A DNA stretch of 64,000 nt from Rhododendron vialii. Taxonomy: Eukaryota > Streptophyta > Magnoliopsida > Ericales > Ericaceae. The position numbers and the translations under genes were made by a program. Positions within the stretch are counted from its first letter, which is position 1, and each line of letters begins with the position of its first letter. The notes beneath the pieces are model-generated. The model did not search any database. It was not told where the DNA came from and was given only the letters and a program-made list of their open reading frames with translations. The stretch covers positions 45,956,501 through 46,020,500 of the forward strand of contig NC_080557.1 of assembly GCF_030253575.1 (NCBI RefSeq), in the 5' to 3' direction. Shown in pieces: positions 35,067 to 46,619 of this stretch.

Positions 35067-35770
35067 CAGTCTACTGAATTCACACGCTTGCTCAATTTTT
35101 GCATTGGTGTGAAGAAAATAACACGGCCGATATTCTGTTGGATAGGGTACGATACGATTATCAAATCGTACCATTTTGATATTACAGATCGTCCAAATAT
35201 GATACTACTACTCTCGAAGCCGAACCTCTATCGATCTAGGAAAAAACAGGGCACGATTATTTAAGCTAATCTCAAAGTTCCTTCAACGTGGATACACAAT
35301 ACCCACAAATATAATTATTTGTCTCTTGTCTCGATTAAAACATCAAGAAGATAATTCTCCTTCTCAATAATAACCCCACAATGACCAATCGAGGAAGAAT
35401 ATAAGGTAAATTAACCACTGAAAGTTTAAAAAGTAGCCTATTTTTTTTCAAAAATCCTACTCTATGTTTTTACCCTTTTCGGTTTGCTTCTCTAAAAGAT
35501 GGCCTACATGAGGAAAACAATTTTTTTTAGTCTCCCGAAAAGAAATATAAATCATCACATGACAATCATAACTTTGGTGCAGTAGAGGGTAGGGCAGAGC
35601 AGAGCCGGCTAAAGCCTATTCTGGCTAAATAATCCTTCAGGATTTTATTTTTTTTTGGTAATGTAGGGTATCTGGACCAGTTAACGTTCACGATTAATTT
35701 CTATAACTCTTTTTACGGTCTTTTCACACCCACAAGCGTGGGGTGAGGTAATATGAGGAGAATTGAACCC
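35067..35770. other. Spacer
   Basis: No gene or element recognised; AT-rich with short poly-T and poly-A runs. Confidence 0.35.
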
Positions 35771-35773
35771 ATT

Positions 35774-36060
35774 GGAGTTTGTCCAACATCGGTTAATTAT
35801 CTCCTTCAAAATTAGTATATGAGCCTAGGCGGTCTTTCCACTTTTAGCCAATTGGAGAGGCAGCCCACAGCTAGAGTTTCGGAGAATTTGTTCCTCTTGT
35901 TTGTATTATAAGCGCACCGTTATTTGTTGTGATCCAAGTGTTACGAATCTTTTGTTTACCTCTCCACGTGTGAGTCAAGAGTCGCACGTACGAGAAAGTG
36001 TTGGAGTTTATCCCTTATCGGTTAATTATCTCCTACGATCTCTCTCTCTTTGTCAATTGG
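35774..36060 (+). mobile_element. LTR/TRIM-like direct repeat remnant
   Basis: TTGGAGTTTGTCCAACATCGG + TTAATTATCTCCT at 35774 recurs as TTGGAGTTTATCCCTTATCGG + TTAATTATCTCCT at 36001. Both are followed at different distances by a CCAATTGG- or CAATTGG-containing segment. Wording like 'TGTTGGAGTTTGTCCCACATCGG' is typical of plant LTR starts, so this may be two partial LTRs of a very short (TRIM-like) element. The interpretation is tentative. Confidence 0.4.
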
Positions 36061-36079
36061 TTTGAAATTAAATGCTTTA

Positions 36080-37742
36080 ACAGAACCTAAGATCCTTTTT
36101 TTTTTTATCGGCATAACTAAACCTGAGATTTTAAGATAAGAAAAAACCTCTAAAGTCTCAAACTAAGACCATCGGGCATCGCCCGGTTAAGCTGCCAAAC
36201 AGTTTGATCTGACACCGATGTTTGGGAACAGTTGGTAAAATACACAGCAATGGCTTTTGCATTGGAAATTGAAGATGGCTCCTCTCTTTTTTCTAAGAAA
36301 CATATTTTACACTCCCCGACTCCATTGAACTCACTGTTAAGCTCTCTCCTCCACATAAATTTACCAAATCATCCCAATTTGTTAATAGTAAAATACTAAG
36401 TAGTATGATTAGTCTTATCCACTACTCTCAGACAAATAATCCTCAATTTAAGGAGCCGATTCTTCTCCCTAAAAAAGCAGATGCTACTGTATTGGTAAAA
36501 CCTATGACAAGCCTATTCAAGGAATCATCGCTGTTTATTGGTTTGGAGCACCTGATCTCATGTCCCCTTTGCTGGTTATGGCAAATTCTTTGACTGAGCA
36601 AGAACGCTATGAAATTATGTGATTTGCCTACAACCATATGTTTTTTTCCCAAAAATCACGTGTCCGGACAGACCAGCTTATGCATACCTCGATTAACCTT
36701 AAAAACCATAAATCTACCGTTCACTAACAGGGTGCTCAATTGAAGCCGGAGCAAATGCTCTTTAGATTGGCGCCAAAATAGTTGGTAGCATCTAAAAAGT
36801 TTTGAACTTGAGAAATTAGAAGAGAGCAAATCCCTAAGTCAAAGCCTATTAGGCCAACCCCTTGGGGTTAACAAGTACTTTGATGCGGGCTGGGCTTCTA
36901 CCATACCTCCCCCTCCCTGTTGTTGGCAAAGAAAGAACAGCGAATGCATGGGGCCGGGTTGGGCTTCCACCGTGCCTTCCCGCTATGCCACCCAATAGAA
37001 TTAAAAGACGCAAGCCCCTAAAGAAGTCAAGGTTCTTCCCCCGCACGAAGAAAAGTTCCAACTCGACCAACCGCCACTAGGACCAAATTCTCACATGTTC
37101 GTTTTGTTATTACAACCATAATTTTTTATGTCAAAGACAAGGCGATCGTGCCTTGGCAGTGACCATCACAAGCTAGTTCATTATAGCGGGGTTTCGATCT
37201 GAATCACTAAAAGGCACTAAATAGCATTGAAGGGAATCGGAGGCCATTGATTCATCAGATAGAGGGACGCTAGATGGCATTGATCAGAGAACGTACATCT
37301 ACATCTTCAAAAGGGCGTAAGAAGCCTGCCTGCTATGCTCTTTATCAACACCACATTCATTCATAGAACAATCAAGCATAATGTTGAAACTTATATACGA
37401 GACAGAAAATTTTCATTAGTCTAAACATTAACATATGTACTGCCCAAACGTATCTGCAACAATATTAAATGAAAAACACACCACTACACTTGCAACAAAA
37501 CTGCACTCATTTGTCATCTTTGGCCAACTAGGAGATGTACAAGAAGCTAGCCAAAATGAACAAATCTAGTTCCATTCGCATGTCATAAAATCTCATGCAC
37601 GACGTATGGAGATTTAAAAACAAGTAACAAATATCGTGAAGAGTGATAGTAAAGGGAAATCACAAGGAGGAGCAAGCAGGCAACTTACATCGAGTTGGAT
37701 ACCAAAGGAGTGGCGGTAATTGATAAATACAGCCTCTGCACA
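36080..37742. other. Spacer
   Basis: No gene recognised. A GC-richer island at about 36850-37080 (GCGGGCTGGGCTTCTACC, GGGCCGGGTTGGGCTTCCACC; a partial internal duplication) is open on both strands but has no family features. The 3' UTR of the U-box gene should occupy the last few hundred bases before 37743. Confidence 0.35.
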
Positions 37743-40700
37743 TTATCTTACTTTACCCATTGGCCCTTCACGCTGGTTTCGAAAGTGACTGAGAAGCTGT
37801 TGTGCCTGTGCGAGGATAAAAAAGAAAATAGGCTCATTTCATCATTCCAGACATCTCAAAAAGCCGTTTGTATTTTCTACTTTATTCCTTTTTAGAAGGT
37901 TTGGAATACATAGCCAACAAGAACTAACCGACATCATTTGATTGGTGGAGAGGGTTTTACTTTTTTCAAACAAAAGTACATCATCTGTTGACCCGATTAA
38001 AGGCCGTGATTGGCAAACAAAACACTTAAAACAGGACGGAGGGAGTGTTAAAACATGCAATCACTATATTTGGGCATGTGTTATGTTTTCCCATGTTTTC
38101 TACCTTTAAGTCCATTTGTAAATCTCAATGGTAACCGTAAAGGGAAAACAATACAAGATGGCTCATACTTCTCAACCTAAGACAGGAACTCCATCTCTGG
38201 TTTTTGGTGCATCTTTCTCCATTTTATATCATGCCAAGTTTTAACGAACAAGCAGATAGGCGCAAAAATGAAGAGACCTTTGTCTAAAAAACCAAAGAGA
38301 CAATAAACCACCAAAATTGAAAAGATTAAGCTGCGTACCTTCTCCTTTGCTCTTGGGGTGCCAGACTGAGATAATGCAACAAGAGGTGGAACAGCTCCTT
38401 CTTGCAAAACCAGACAACAAAACTTGGTACTATTAATGCACAGTTGGAAAAGTATGGAGGCAGCATTCTCCTTTCCCCGCTGAGACCCTGTCTCTATAAG
38501 CTCAACAAGGATCGGTATTCCCTCGGCTCTCACAATTGCCATGCACCCTTCCGCAATTGTGGACAAATTTGCAAGAAGAGCAACGGCCTTGTCTATCATT
38601 TCTGCTGTGGGGTCCATTAATTCAACAAGATACTTCACAGCTCCTGCTTGAACGATACGGGCCTTATTCTCATGAAAGATCGATAGGTTAAACAAAGCAG
38701 TAGCGGCGTCCTTCTTCCCTCTGAGGGTTCCTGTGTGAAGAAGATCAACCAAGGCCTTAACTGCACTAGAACGGCCAATCTTTACCCTGTATTCTTCCAA
38801 AACAGAAAGACTGAACAAAGCCGCCGCAGCATTCTCTTTGGCCCCACCATTTCCTGTTCTCAGAACGTGGATTAGTGGGTCTATCGCTCCGGATTCCGCA
38901 ATCTTGGCCTTGATGTTTTCGTTAATTGATAGGTTCAGAAGCGCAGTCACTGCATGCTCTTGAGTTAGTTCCACTTCTGAGTATAAAAGCGAGAGCAATG
39001 ATGCAATCGCTCCAGAACGCCCTATGATGATGCGATTCTCTGTGTTGTGTTTCGCGAGAAACCTCAATTGTGCTGCAGCGGAAGTTTGCACCTCATTTGA
39101 TTGGCTCCGTAGATCTTCGATGAGTTTCTCAACCTGAGAAGGTGTGGTTAAATCATCACCCCCTGACTTGGGCGATTGAAGCGAAAGCGTTCTTGGGTAG
39201 TTACTGTTTCCATTTCCGGATACTTCAGCAATGGTCTTGGAACTATGATATTGTCTCTTGTCCGATAACTTGGGAGGAGAAAATTCTGAATTTTTATTCA
39301 AAGGAGAAGAAGAGGCACACTCGGAGATTATTTCACCTGACAACTCGATGCTAGAGACGGCACTCGAGGCTGATTCACTCCTGCTGTGAACATATGACTG
39401 ATCAGTGGATGAATGTTCTAAGTTTTCCGTTTCCCTGCCACCGCATTCATTTGGTTCTTCCTCGCTAAATCTTGAGGAGGTGTCATTTTTTGGCTTCTGA
39501 AACTCATTTCCAACCTCAAGGGAGGATCTTGATATGGAATCATTACTTTGTGAGGAACAACGGAAACTGTCTATGCAAATAAGATCTTGACAAGAAGTTG
39601 CATTTTCAGACTGGGACGCGACTGGATTGTTGCGCTCTGGGGTGTTGGAGAGTTTTAAATGGTTTTCTTCACACCAATTTTCTATCAGAGCTTTGACAGT
39701 GTAATTGGTAATGATATTTGTGTGAGAGAGCTTTTGACGGGTTTTGGGGCATCTCGAGATCCCGTTATCCAGCCATTTCTTGATGGATGCCTGATCGTAA
39801 GTTTGGCCGGAAGCCAAAATCACTGGATCCAACATAAGTTCCAAGGATAAAGGGCAGCGGAAGTATGAAGGGATACTTACACCATTCACGGCTTTAAAGT
39901 TCTCTAGTTTAACCATGAAATCACGAATATGGGACATGAGGTCAATGATGTCGTTGATTTGGTCTACTTCCCCTATGGCTTTATGTACTTGGGCTGCCAT
40001 TCTCTCCTTTTCCAAGGCAATGCTCTCATTCAGCAGTTCCTTGTTGGACGTCAGACTAAAGGAGTCGATTATCTCTATTAGATATTCAGATGGAGGAACC
40101 ATTCCTTCTCTCCGACTTTTTATAGCCTCTATTATGCATTCTGAAACTTTTTCCAGCTTTAGACATCGAAGTTCCTGCATGCAGTGCTGAAAGAGAGAAC
40201 CAGAAATGAATTATCAATGCAGCGTAGAGGAATGAACTAAAGAATAGGTAAACAGTTATGACAGAGGAACTAACAAAATTAATTTCCTAACACCAAAAAA
40301 AAAAAAATGCAACAAGAAAAACATACTATTTTTGTTTCCTTTTGCTATAACTGAACATAAGCCAACTTCATACCCACCTGAACAGCAGTAAAACTTGAAG
40401 TAGAGGGTGATGACTGCAACAATCTACATACAATCTGACAAATCTCAAGTGAAGAGCTTTGCATTTTCATTACCATCAGTTCACTCTTTAGAACCTGGAC
40501 ACGATAAAGGGGCAAAGGAAAGGAAACATTGACTAAGTTAGCAAAACATTACAACGTAGTTAAGAGAGAACAGGTAGTCTTTCTTCACTACAATATGAAT
40601 CAGATTCCCAAGAGACAAGCAGAAATGGAATACATAATAGATGTCTTTAATGGGTTCAAATTGACCAATGCCCGATTACAAGTTTTCTTCCCCCTGTTCA

Positions 40701-41190
40701 AAGTTCCAGAATTCGTATGTAGCCTTAGGTGATTCATTTATATTGCTGCTAAAAGGTAAAATGTGTCTTGGGGATGGGCACCAAAAAAATATATAAATTT
40801 ATAGGAGGCCAAAGCCATATACAAAAGTAGCTAACAATGAACCGCAAGAAGTTCGTTTCCTTCCAGGAATACTCCTTTGGACGGAATCATGAAATGGATC
40901 CAGAAGGTACTCACGCTATAAATCTTGCTCATCTTCGAAGACCAACCCTCCATGAACTCCCTAGCCTCGTTAACAGCTAAATCCAGTCCTTCGCACTCTT
41001 GGTATAGGGCTTCGTCTGAAGGTACTTTATGATCAACAACATCATCAAGCACCGGTTTCAAAAGCTTCAACAAGCTGGCTATCTTTCTAAAACTCTTTTG
41101 GGCAGGCATAGTATTCATTATCTGGCATGAAACTAGATGAATGAATCTAGAAATGCTGTTAACGACACACCTTACAGAATTCGTATCCAT
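37743..41190 (-). CDS. U-box/ARM-repeat E3 ubiquitin ligase, PUB4/PUB2-like, 767 aa
   Basis: E3 ligase of the plant PUB-ARM class: the U-box recruits the E2 and the ARM repeats bind substrate or receptor kinases. Exons on the minus strand: 41190-40915, 40494-40378, 40186-38339 and 37805-37743, all phase 0, giving 92+39+616+20 residues. The long frame to 38177 reads through the last donor (AAG|GTACGC); the true end is AQQLLSHFRNQREGPMGKVR-stop, matching the PUB4-type C-terminus. Domains: N-terminal helical UND region (1 to about 220), U-box at about 235-308 (SIPSYFRCPLSLELMLDPVI; TYDQASIKKWLDNG; NYTVKALIENWCEEN), a Ser-rich linker (about 310-480), and ARM repeats (about 485-745, e.g. AVTALLNLSINENIKAKIAE, AAAALFSLSVLEEYRVKIG). 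Family members work in receptor signalling and plastid turnover; the exact role here is inference. ATG directly follows a splice acceptor (GTCAG|ATG). Confidence 0.95.
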
Positions 41191-43744
41191 CTGACCTGTT
41201 TAATAAGGTCACAGTATTAGAAATGTAAAATCTCAGAGAAAAAATGTCAAAAATGACCCTGAATAATGACATAGTAATTTTAAAATAACAGTTTATTGTG
41301 GCAAAAAGTGGCCTCAACATTGGCTTGGTCATCATGCAAATGGAAACATGTGCTTTAGCAATTTCAGAGCACAAATATGTCAATACACATCAAGTAAAAC
41401 AAATTCTGCGCAGATAAATGTATTCCATAGTCTAAAAAGGTGCTATTATTTATCATCCTCATATGTAAGGGTAAGGAAAAGTTTTGTATTCGGGCAGCAT
41501 TCCCGAAATGCCTTTTTGTTAATAAATTACTTGTCAAAAAAAAAAAAAAGGTAAGGAAAAGTTGAACTATGACATCCAAAAAGTAAAAATTCTCAAGCTA
41601 ATCACAATGGACATAATCCAAAAAATGAAGACATCAGATAATGTAGACGTAGAAAAGCCATTGATATACCTTGATTCACAACATACATTTTGCATAAAGC
41701 TCTCTCATATATCATCATGCAGACACTCACACCCCTACTGCGAACACATCCTTAAATTTCTAAGGAACTAAGGTCCCGTTTGATAACAGTAATAGATGGG
41801 TGGGATTCGTAAGGAGATGGGATTATGATTGGGATTGATAATGAGAAGGGATTGGTAATGAGAAGGGATTGGTAATGAGTATGTTTGTTTGAGATGGAAT
41901 TGGATGATGGGATTATTAATATTATGTTTGTTTGAGATGGGATTAGATGATGAGATTGGATTGATAGAAAGAATTGATAATGAGAAGGGATTGATAATGT
42001 AAATGGATTGGGATTGGACTATTAATACCATCTCCCCCAGGGTATTCCTAATATCCCCTAATCCCCGGCTTGTAAGTCCATTGGATTCATAGTCCAAACT
42101 CATTTTGGGTTACCAAACGAAGTATTGATAGTCCCTTGGGATTGGTAGTCCAATCCTAAGGGCTAAGAGGGTTAACTAATATCATTCCAGGAAGTGATAA
42201 CTTGGGGTGGCCAAGTTTCACCACATTGTAAATGATTCCCCATCTCAATAAATAGAAAGCCATAGAATATTACAAAATCACCTTCATCTTCCCGTTATGA
42301 ACGTGTTTTCAATCAAATCTTGCGAAAAAACAGCTATCTTGACCCAGAAAAAAAAAAAAAAGCATGGAGAACATACCTTGACGAAAGAAAGTAGGATGGA
42401 AAAGAGAGGCCAGTCACCCATAAAACACTAAACAGATTTTGGAGAATGAGGAAGAGAACCACCGCCCCCTGAATAAAGCCCCAACACTATCGAATTGCCT
42501 ACTCGATGCGTTTTACCCAGTATAAGCAGACTAAGCACTTTGCATACAACCAACTGGAATGGAAAACGGTTGCTCATTGGTTGCAAGATCACACTTGTGG
42601 TGCCAAATCACTTCAAAATCTGAAGTAAAATAACCACCACCAGCACTATTAGCATTTTTCAGGGAATGGGTATTTGGCTGATTAATTGTAGATATGAGCT
42701 TCTCCATGAACTAAGCACATAAATGACTTTCTTCCATCAATTGTTCAGTGATGCATCCATAAGAAGTGCACAATTCTATTACAAATTTTCTTTCAAAGAA
42801 GTACAAGTCCTAGTTGGGTTAGGAGATCTAAAAGTTCATATTAGCTCATGTAATGCCAATGTTTCAATGGAGCCCATATTTTAAAGACTTTTGTGAAGCT
42901 TTTAACCTTCACAGCATCCTCTATGATATAACTAAGCTTTCAAAGGAGCTTCTTGAAAATGATACATATTAACTGCAACCCAAAACTAGTGAAACGGGTT
43001 TTTGACGGATTATTTCACGTGTTTAAAATTTTGCTAGCCAGGATTCAGCTTTGTGCTACATGGGATCGACTCTAAGACTAAGACAACCCCGCTCCGAAGT
43101 TGTTAACACCTTTACCAGATTTTGCCCAACTTTAGATCCATCTATAGTAACAGGTTTAGCAAATGCAAAGCAAGGGAGGATAGAAAGAATGAGAGCAATA
43201 AAAAAGGCGTAGATAAATAACGTTTCGAATAATATTGAAGGCAATTGCATTGCAACAACAATGTATTCTGATGCATATACAGGTTGAGGGCCTTGAGGCA
43301 TACTGCAGCTACAACAACTAATCTTTCCACTAATGGGCGTGCAATGGCCTTATGATTCCTTAATCATGAGCTAGAATTGGGTTACTTTCCAAAACAAAGT
43401 TGTAAAGCACATGGTTGCCTATGAAATCTACAATCTTTAACTTGATATCTAGTGTCTGATAAAAAAGAAATTAATTCAACAATTGAATTCTTACAAATCC
43501 TTGTTTGGAAAGATAGGTAAGATTAAAGAATCTCGCCTGCGGAATCCCAAATATGAGATAGATGAAACAACTTTGTTTGATTCTTGCTTGAATTTATTCG
43601 AGACCCACCACTGATTTTATCTTTTACCCATCAAATTATATACAAGAAATGGGTAAGAGGCACCATTCCACGAGTAAAAAAGAAAGTTGAAGCGTATCAA
43701 AACAAAAAAACAAAAAAAAACCAGAAAGTTGAATAGAAAATTAC
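41191..43744 (-). other. Putative 5' UTR intron of the PUB gene, with repeat
   Basis: Contains a 41770-42170 repeat block: AAGGTCCCGTTTGATAACAG at one end, GGGTTACCAAACGAAGTATTG near the other, and between them multiple GAGAAGGGATTGATAATG-type units. The rest is AT-rich non-coding DNA without recognised elements. Confidence 0.45.
41770..42170. repeat. GGGATTGATAATG-rich repeat, MITE-like
   Basis: The 5' wording GGTCCCGTTTGATAAC and 3' wording GGGTTACCAAACGAAG are near inverted copies, as in MITEs of the 'GGTCCCGTTTGGTAAC' type. The interior has tandem GAGAAGGGATTGGTAAT units (x2, plus variants) and two TATGTTTGTTTGAGATGG copies. Confidence 0.55.
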
Positions 43745-43880
43745 CTGGGTTGTTGTGGCCTGAAGTGATGGGTGAAGGCATTTACAGATTTCAAGAAAAC
43801 CCACAAAGCAAGGAACCCTTTTGTCAATTTTCCTAACAGTGCTCCATTGCGGAGAGAAAGAGAGAGAGAGAGAGACGCAA
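43745..43880 (-). other. Probable 5' UTR exon of the PUB gene
   Basis: On the minus strand, CACAACAACCCAG|GTAATT is a good donor about 2.5 kb before the PUB start codon, whose own acceptor (CAG) abuts the ATG. The exon would be CT-rich (a GA run at about 43857-43875 on the plus strand). Inferred from splice consensus only; the transcription start is not fixed. Confidence 0.5.
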
Positions 43881-44275
43881 GAACCAGAAATAGAAACAGG
43901 GAAAAGCAAAAGAAGGGGGTTGGAATGATGGGTCCCGCGTTTAGTTTAAGAAGATTGTTGGGTGTCGCGGGTGATCATAAATTAATAACATCATGCAACA
44001 TTAATTAGTGATAAAAGAATCTGAATTATGATTAGGGAGGAGAAAGAGTGAAGACTTTTCATTAATTATTAGGATGAAAAAGGAATGATATCCAAGAAAG
44101 ATTTTAGAAACATTGGTTTCCAGGAGGATAAAAAAAAAAAACATTGGTTTCCAGGTGTAATCTTTTGTTAAACAACTAATATAGCTGTAATCATCATTCT
44201 AACAAAAATATGTAGTTGTAACCATGGAACCTATAGATTAGGTTTTAAACCGGATGCTCTAGGCTAGTTTTCGTG

Positions 44276-44738
44276 GACTTGGGGACCCTGTTGACCATGT
44301 GGTCAGCATGGGTGTTGTCTGGCCCAAACTACATCGTTTTGCTGCTTGGGAATGATCTCCATTCGGCTATTCCTTTATTCTCGTCTCTGATTAATGGATT
44401 TCTTGATTATTTTTAGATCCCACAAAAATATTCAAACAACTCATTATTATTAAAATATTTTTTAATTGACTCCTACAAAAAATTAGCTAAATCAGATATT
44501 GGTAGGGGTTGTTTTAGAATTCGTAGCCCTATGAATTCTTAAACAACCCCAACTAATATCGAATTTAGCTAATTTTTTTTAGGAGCCGATACAAATATTT
44601 AAATCATTAATCTCTTGTCCATTTAATGAGTACCAAACAAGCATAAAAAGGGACCATACCCTTCCCAAGCAGCAAAACGGTGTAGTTTGGGCTGGACAAC
44701 ACCCATGCTGACCCCACGGTCAGCAGGGTCCCCAAGTC
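44276..44738. mobile_element. MITE with long inverted repeats
   Basis: GACTTGGGGACCCTGTTGAC...GGTCAGCATGGGTGTTGTC on the left is mirrored by GGACAACACCCATGCTGACC...GCAGGGTCCCCAAGTC on the right, with GCAGCAAAACG arms inside. It is about 463 bp with no coding capacity; an inner inverted repeat sits around AAACAACCCC. Confidence 0.8.
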
Positions 44739-44739
44739 T

Positions 44740-45614
44740 AATTTTTGCGCATCTCAACGAATTTCGGAGTCTGAAGTTAACAATTGAGCAAACTCTCTAG
44801 TGACCATAATGTTTGAAATGTATAGTCTCTGTGAAATTTGAAAACACGACCTCATGGAACAAGTACTTATTTGATATCTCATGCCGCTTGACCGAGCCCG
44901 AGTTGAAGCTATTAAAAATAGTTTAGGCCGTTCAGTGCAAATTATAAATTCTTGTCCACCTCTCCCACACTCTCTCCCCACAGAAAATACCGGAAGATAA
45001 CAAGAGCAAATAGAAATTCATGCCCAACCAATGCAAGGAATATTCTTTATTGCTGATTTCTGCTTTGGCAATAACTGTCCACGAGAAAAATTCAATGCGA
45101 GGACTAGAGAAATTTATCCACATTATTTTGTGAACTTTCTTCATGTTATCAACATCTTAATAAGGTCAATTTTTCTCTATGTGTTGGACACGCGACCCTT
45201 CAGTATTCTGGTGATTTACCATATAACACTGCCTCACACTTGACAAGGTTCGAACTCTAAACCTTCATGTTGAACTCGCTTTATGATTTTTAGCGTCCAC
45301 GTTATTAACATCTTAATAAGTTCAATTTGATCCATGCATTGTACATGCGACCATTCATTGTTACCTCATAAGCACTAACCATTTAACACAGTTGTATGAA
45401 GTTAGTGCATTTCGAAATCATACTACATGGTATCGGATCAATGTGATTTTTGACGTGGTTAATGTTTTCAGCGAGCTCTAAAACATAAATGGTTTCAATC
45501 ATTGTTTTGGGCTCGGAAAAGGCGCACAAATGGCCCAAAACTGGACCGGACCGGATCAAATGAAAACTGGACTGATATGACTCCACCCATCTCACCTTAC
45601 CTTTGAAACAACAA
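44740..45614. other. Spacer
   Basis: No gene recognised. A copy of the short dispersed motif AATGGCCCAAAACTGGACCGG lies near 45530, related to stretches near 13500 and 59830. Repeated 'TCAACATCTTAATAAG(G/T)TCAATTT' wording at about 45148 and 45307 suggests an internal duplication. Confidence 0.4.
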
Positions 45615-45718
45615 CCCCCCCCCCCCCCCCCCCGGCCTTTTCAGGTAGGTCCAAGGTCCACCTTTTAAGCTGGAGTTCACAATCCTGGTCAAACCCCAAC
45701 CCCCCCCCCCCCCCCCCC
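45615..45718 (+). repeat. Paired poly-C tracts
   Basis: Two runs of 19 C each (45615-45633 and 45700-45718) lie 66 bp apart. On the minus strand they are poly-G with quadruplex potential. Confidence 0.85.
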
Positions 45719-45977
45719 TCCACCCATAGGCAGCAACTAAGGTCCAAAACTTTTTCAGCACAAGGAAAAATGATTTCAAGTTACTATTAAGCAATATGAT
45801 GACAACTTTTGTCTCCCCACTCTTTTAACCTTTTAATAATTGGTCGTCAAAACTTTCGCGACTGGACTGAAAAGGAAAATATTCGAGGTGCATATAAGTT
45901 GACCTGGACACTCTAAACTGTCGGTAAAAAAAAAGAAGGAAAAGTTAGAGGCGGAAAAGAGGTCTAATCAAAGGATG

Positions 45978-46182
45978 ATGCTACGGTGTCCACCCGCCGT
46001 TTGGAGACACTGTAATTTTTGGCATAACTGACAATTACAAGCATAACAAAAATCAGTAACATGTATAACTAAAGCCTTTGTAAGGTTTTGGTTATACACA
46101 TCACTAATCTTGGTTATGCTTGTAATGGTCAGTTATGCCAAAAATTACGGTGTCCCCAAACGGCTGATGGACACCGTAGCAT
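45978..46182. mobile_element. 205 bp MITE
   Basis: ATGCTACGGTGTCCACCCGC and ATGGACACCGTAGCAT are terminal inverted repeats. The arms continue with CCGTTTGG / CCAAACGG and TTTTTGGCATAACTGACAA / TGGTCAGTTATGCCAAAAA. Near-palindromic and non-coding. Confidence 0.85.
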
Positions 46183-46395
46183 TTCCCCTAATGAAAACAT
46201 AAAGCAACTAAAGTCCATTTTCAATGAAATCATGGAAATAGTGATACACCCAGGTTTTATGAGTAAAAGAGCAATAAAGAGGTCTCCCTTGCTGTAATCA
46301 ACTGAACTCAGAATTCACTGCTACTATTTTTGTGGGTTATCAAGATTGACTATTTGACTTCTACGGGGAAGAGGCATGCGAATATTGGTGGCGGC

Positions 46396-46619
46396 GGATC
46401 CGGTCAATTTGGCTACCGATCAATTCGGTCCATTTGGTGAATTCGGATCATCCAAAAGTGTTTAGGACGGTCCAGATTTAAAGAGGTATTTTAGAGAAGA
46501 AGGAAAAAAACAGAAAGAATAAGAAACATTCTCTTTAAATCTGGACTGTCCAAACACTTTTGGACGGTCCGGATACACCAAATGGACCGAACTAATCCGT
46601 AGCCAAATTGACCAGATCC
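46396..46619. mobile_element. 224 bp MITE
   Basis: GGATCCGGTCAATTTGGCTAC and GTAGCCAAATTGACCAGATC are terminal inverted repeats. The inner arms are CGGTCCATTTGG / CCAAATGGACCG and GGACGGTCCAGATTTAAAGA / TCTTTAAATCTGGACTGTCC. Confidence 0.85.

Noticed and set aside
36849..37080. GC-rich island open on both strands
   Set aside because: No domain, no codon pattern or splice context; probably a repeat fragment.
38177..38338. C-terminal extension of the U-box protein frame (after AKEK)
   Set aside because: A consensus donor follows AKEK, and the family-type end AQQLLSHFRNQR is found in an exon at 37743-37805; the extension is intron.
44276..46619. Long hairpins considered as microRNA precursors
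   Set aside because: They have MITE-type terminal repeats and near-perfect long arms; without small-RNA data a MIR gene cannot be claimed.
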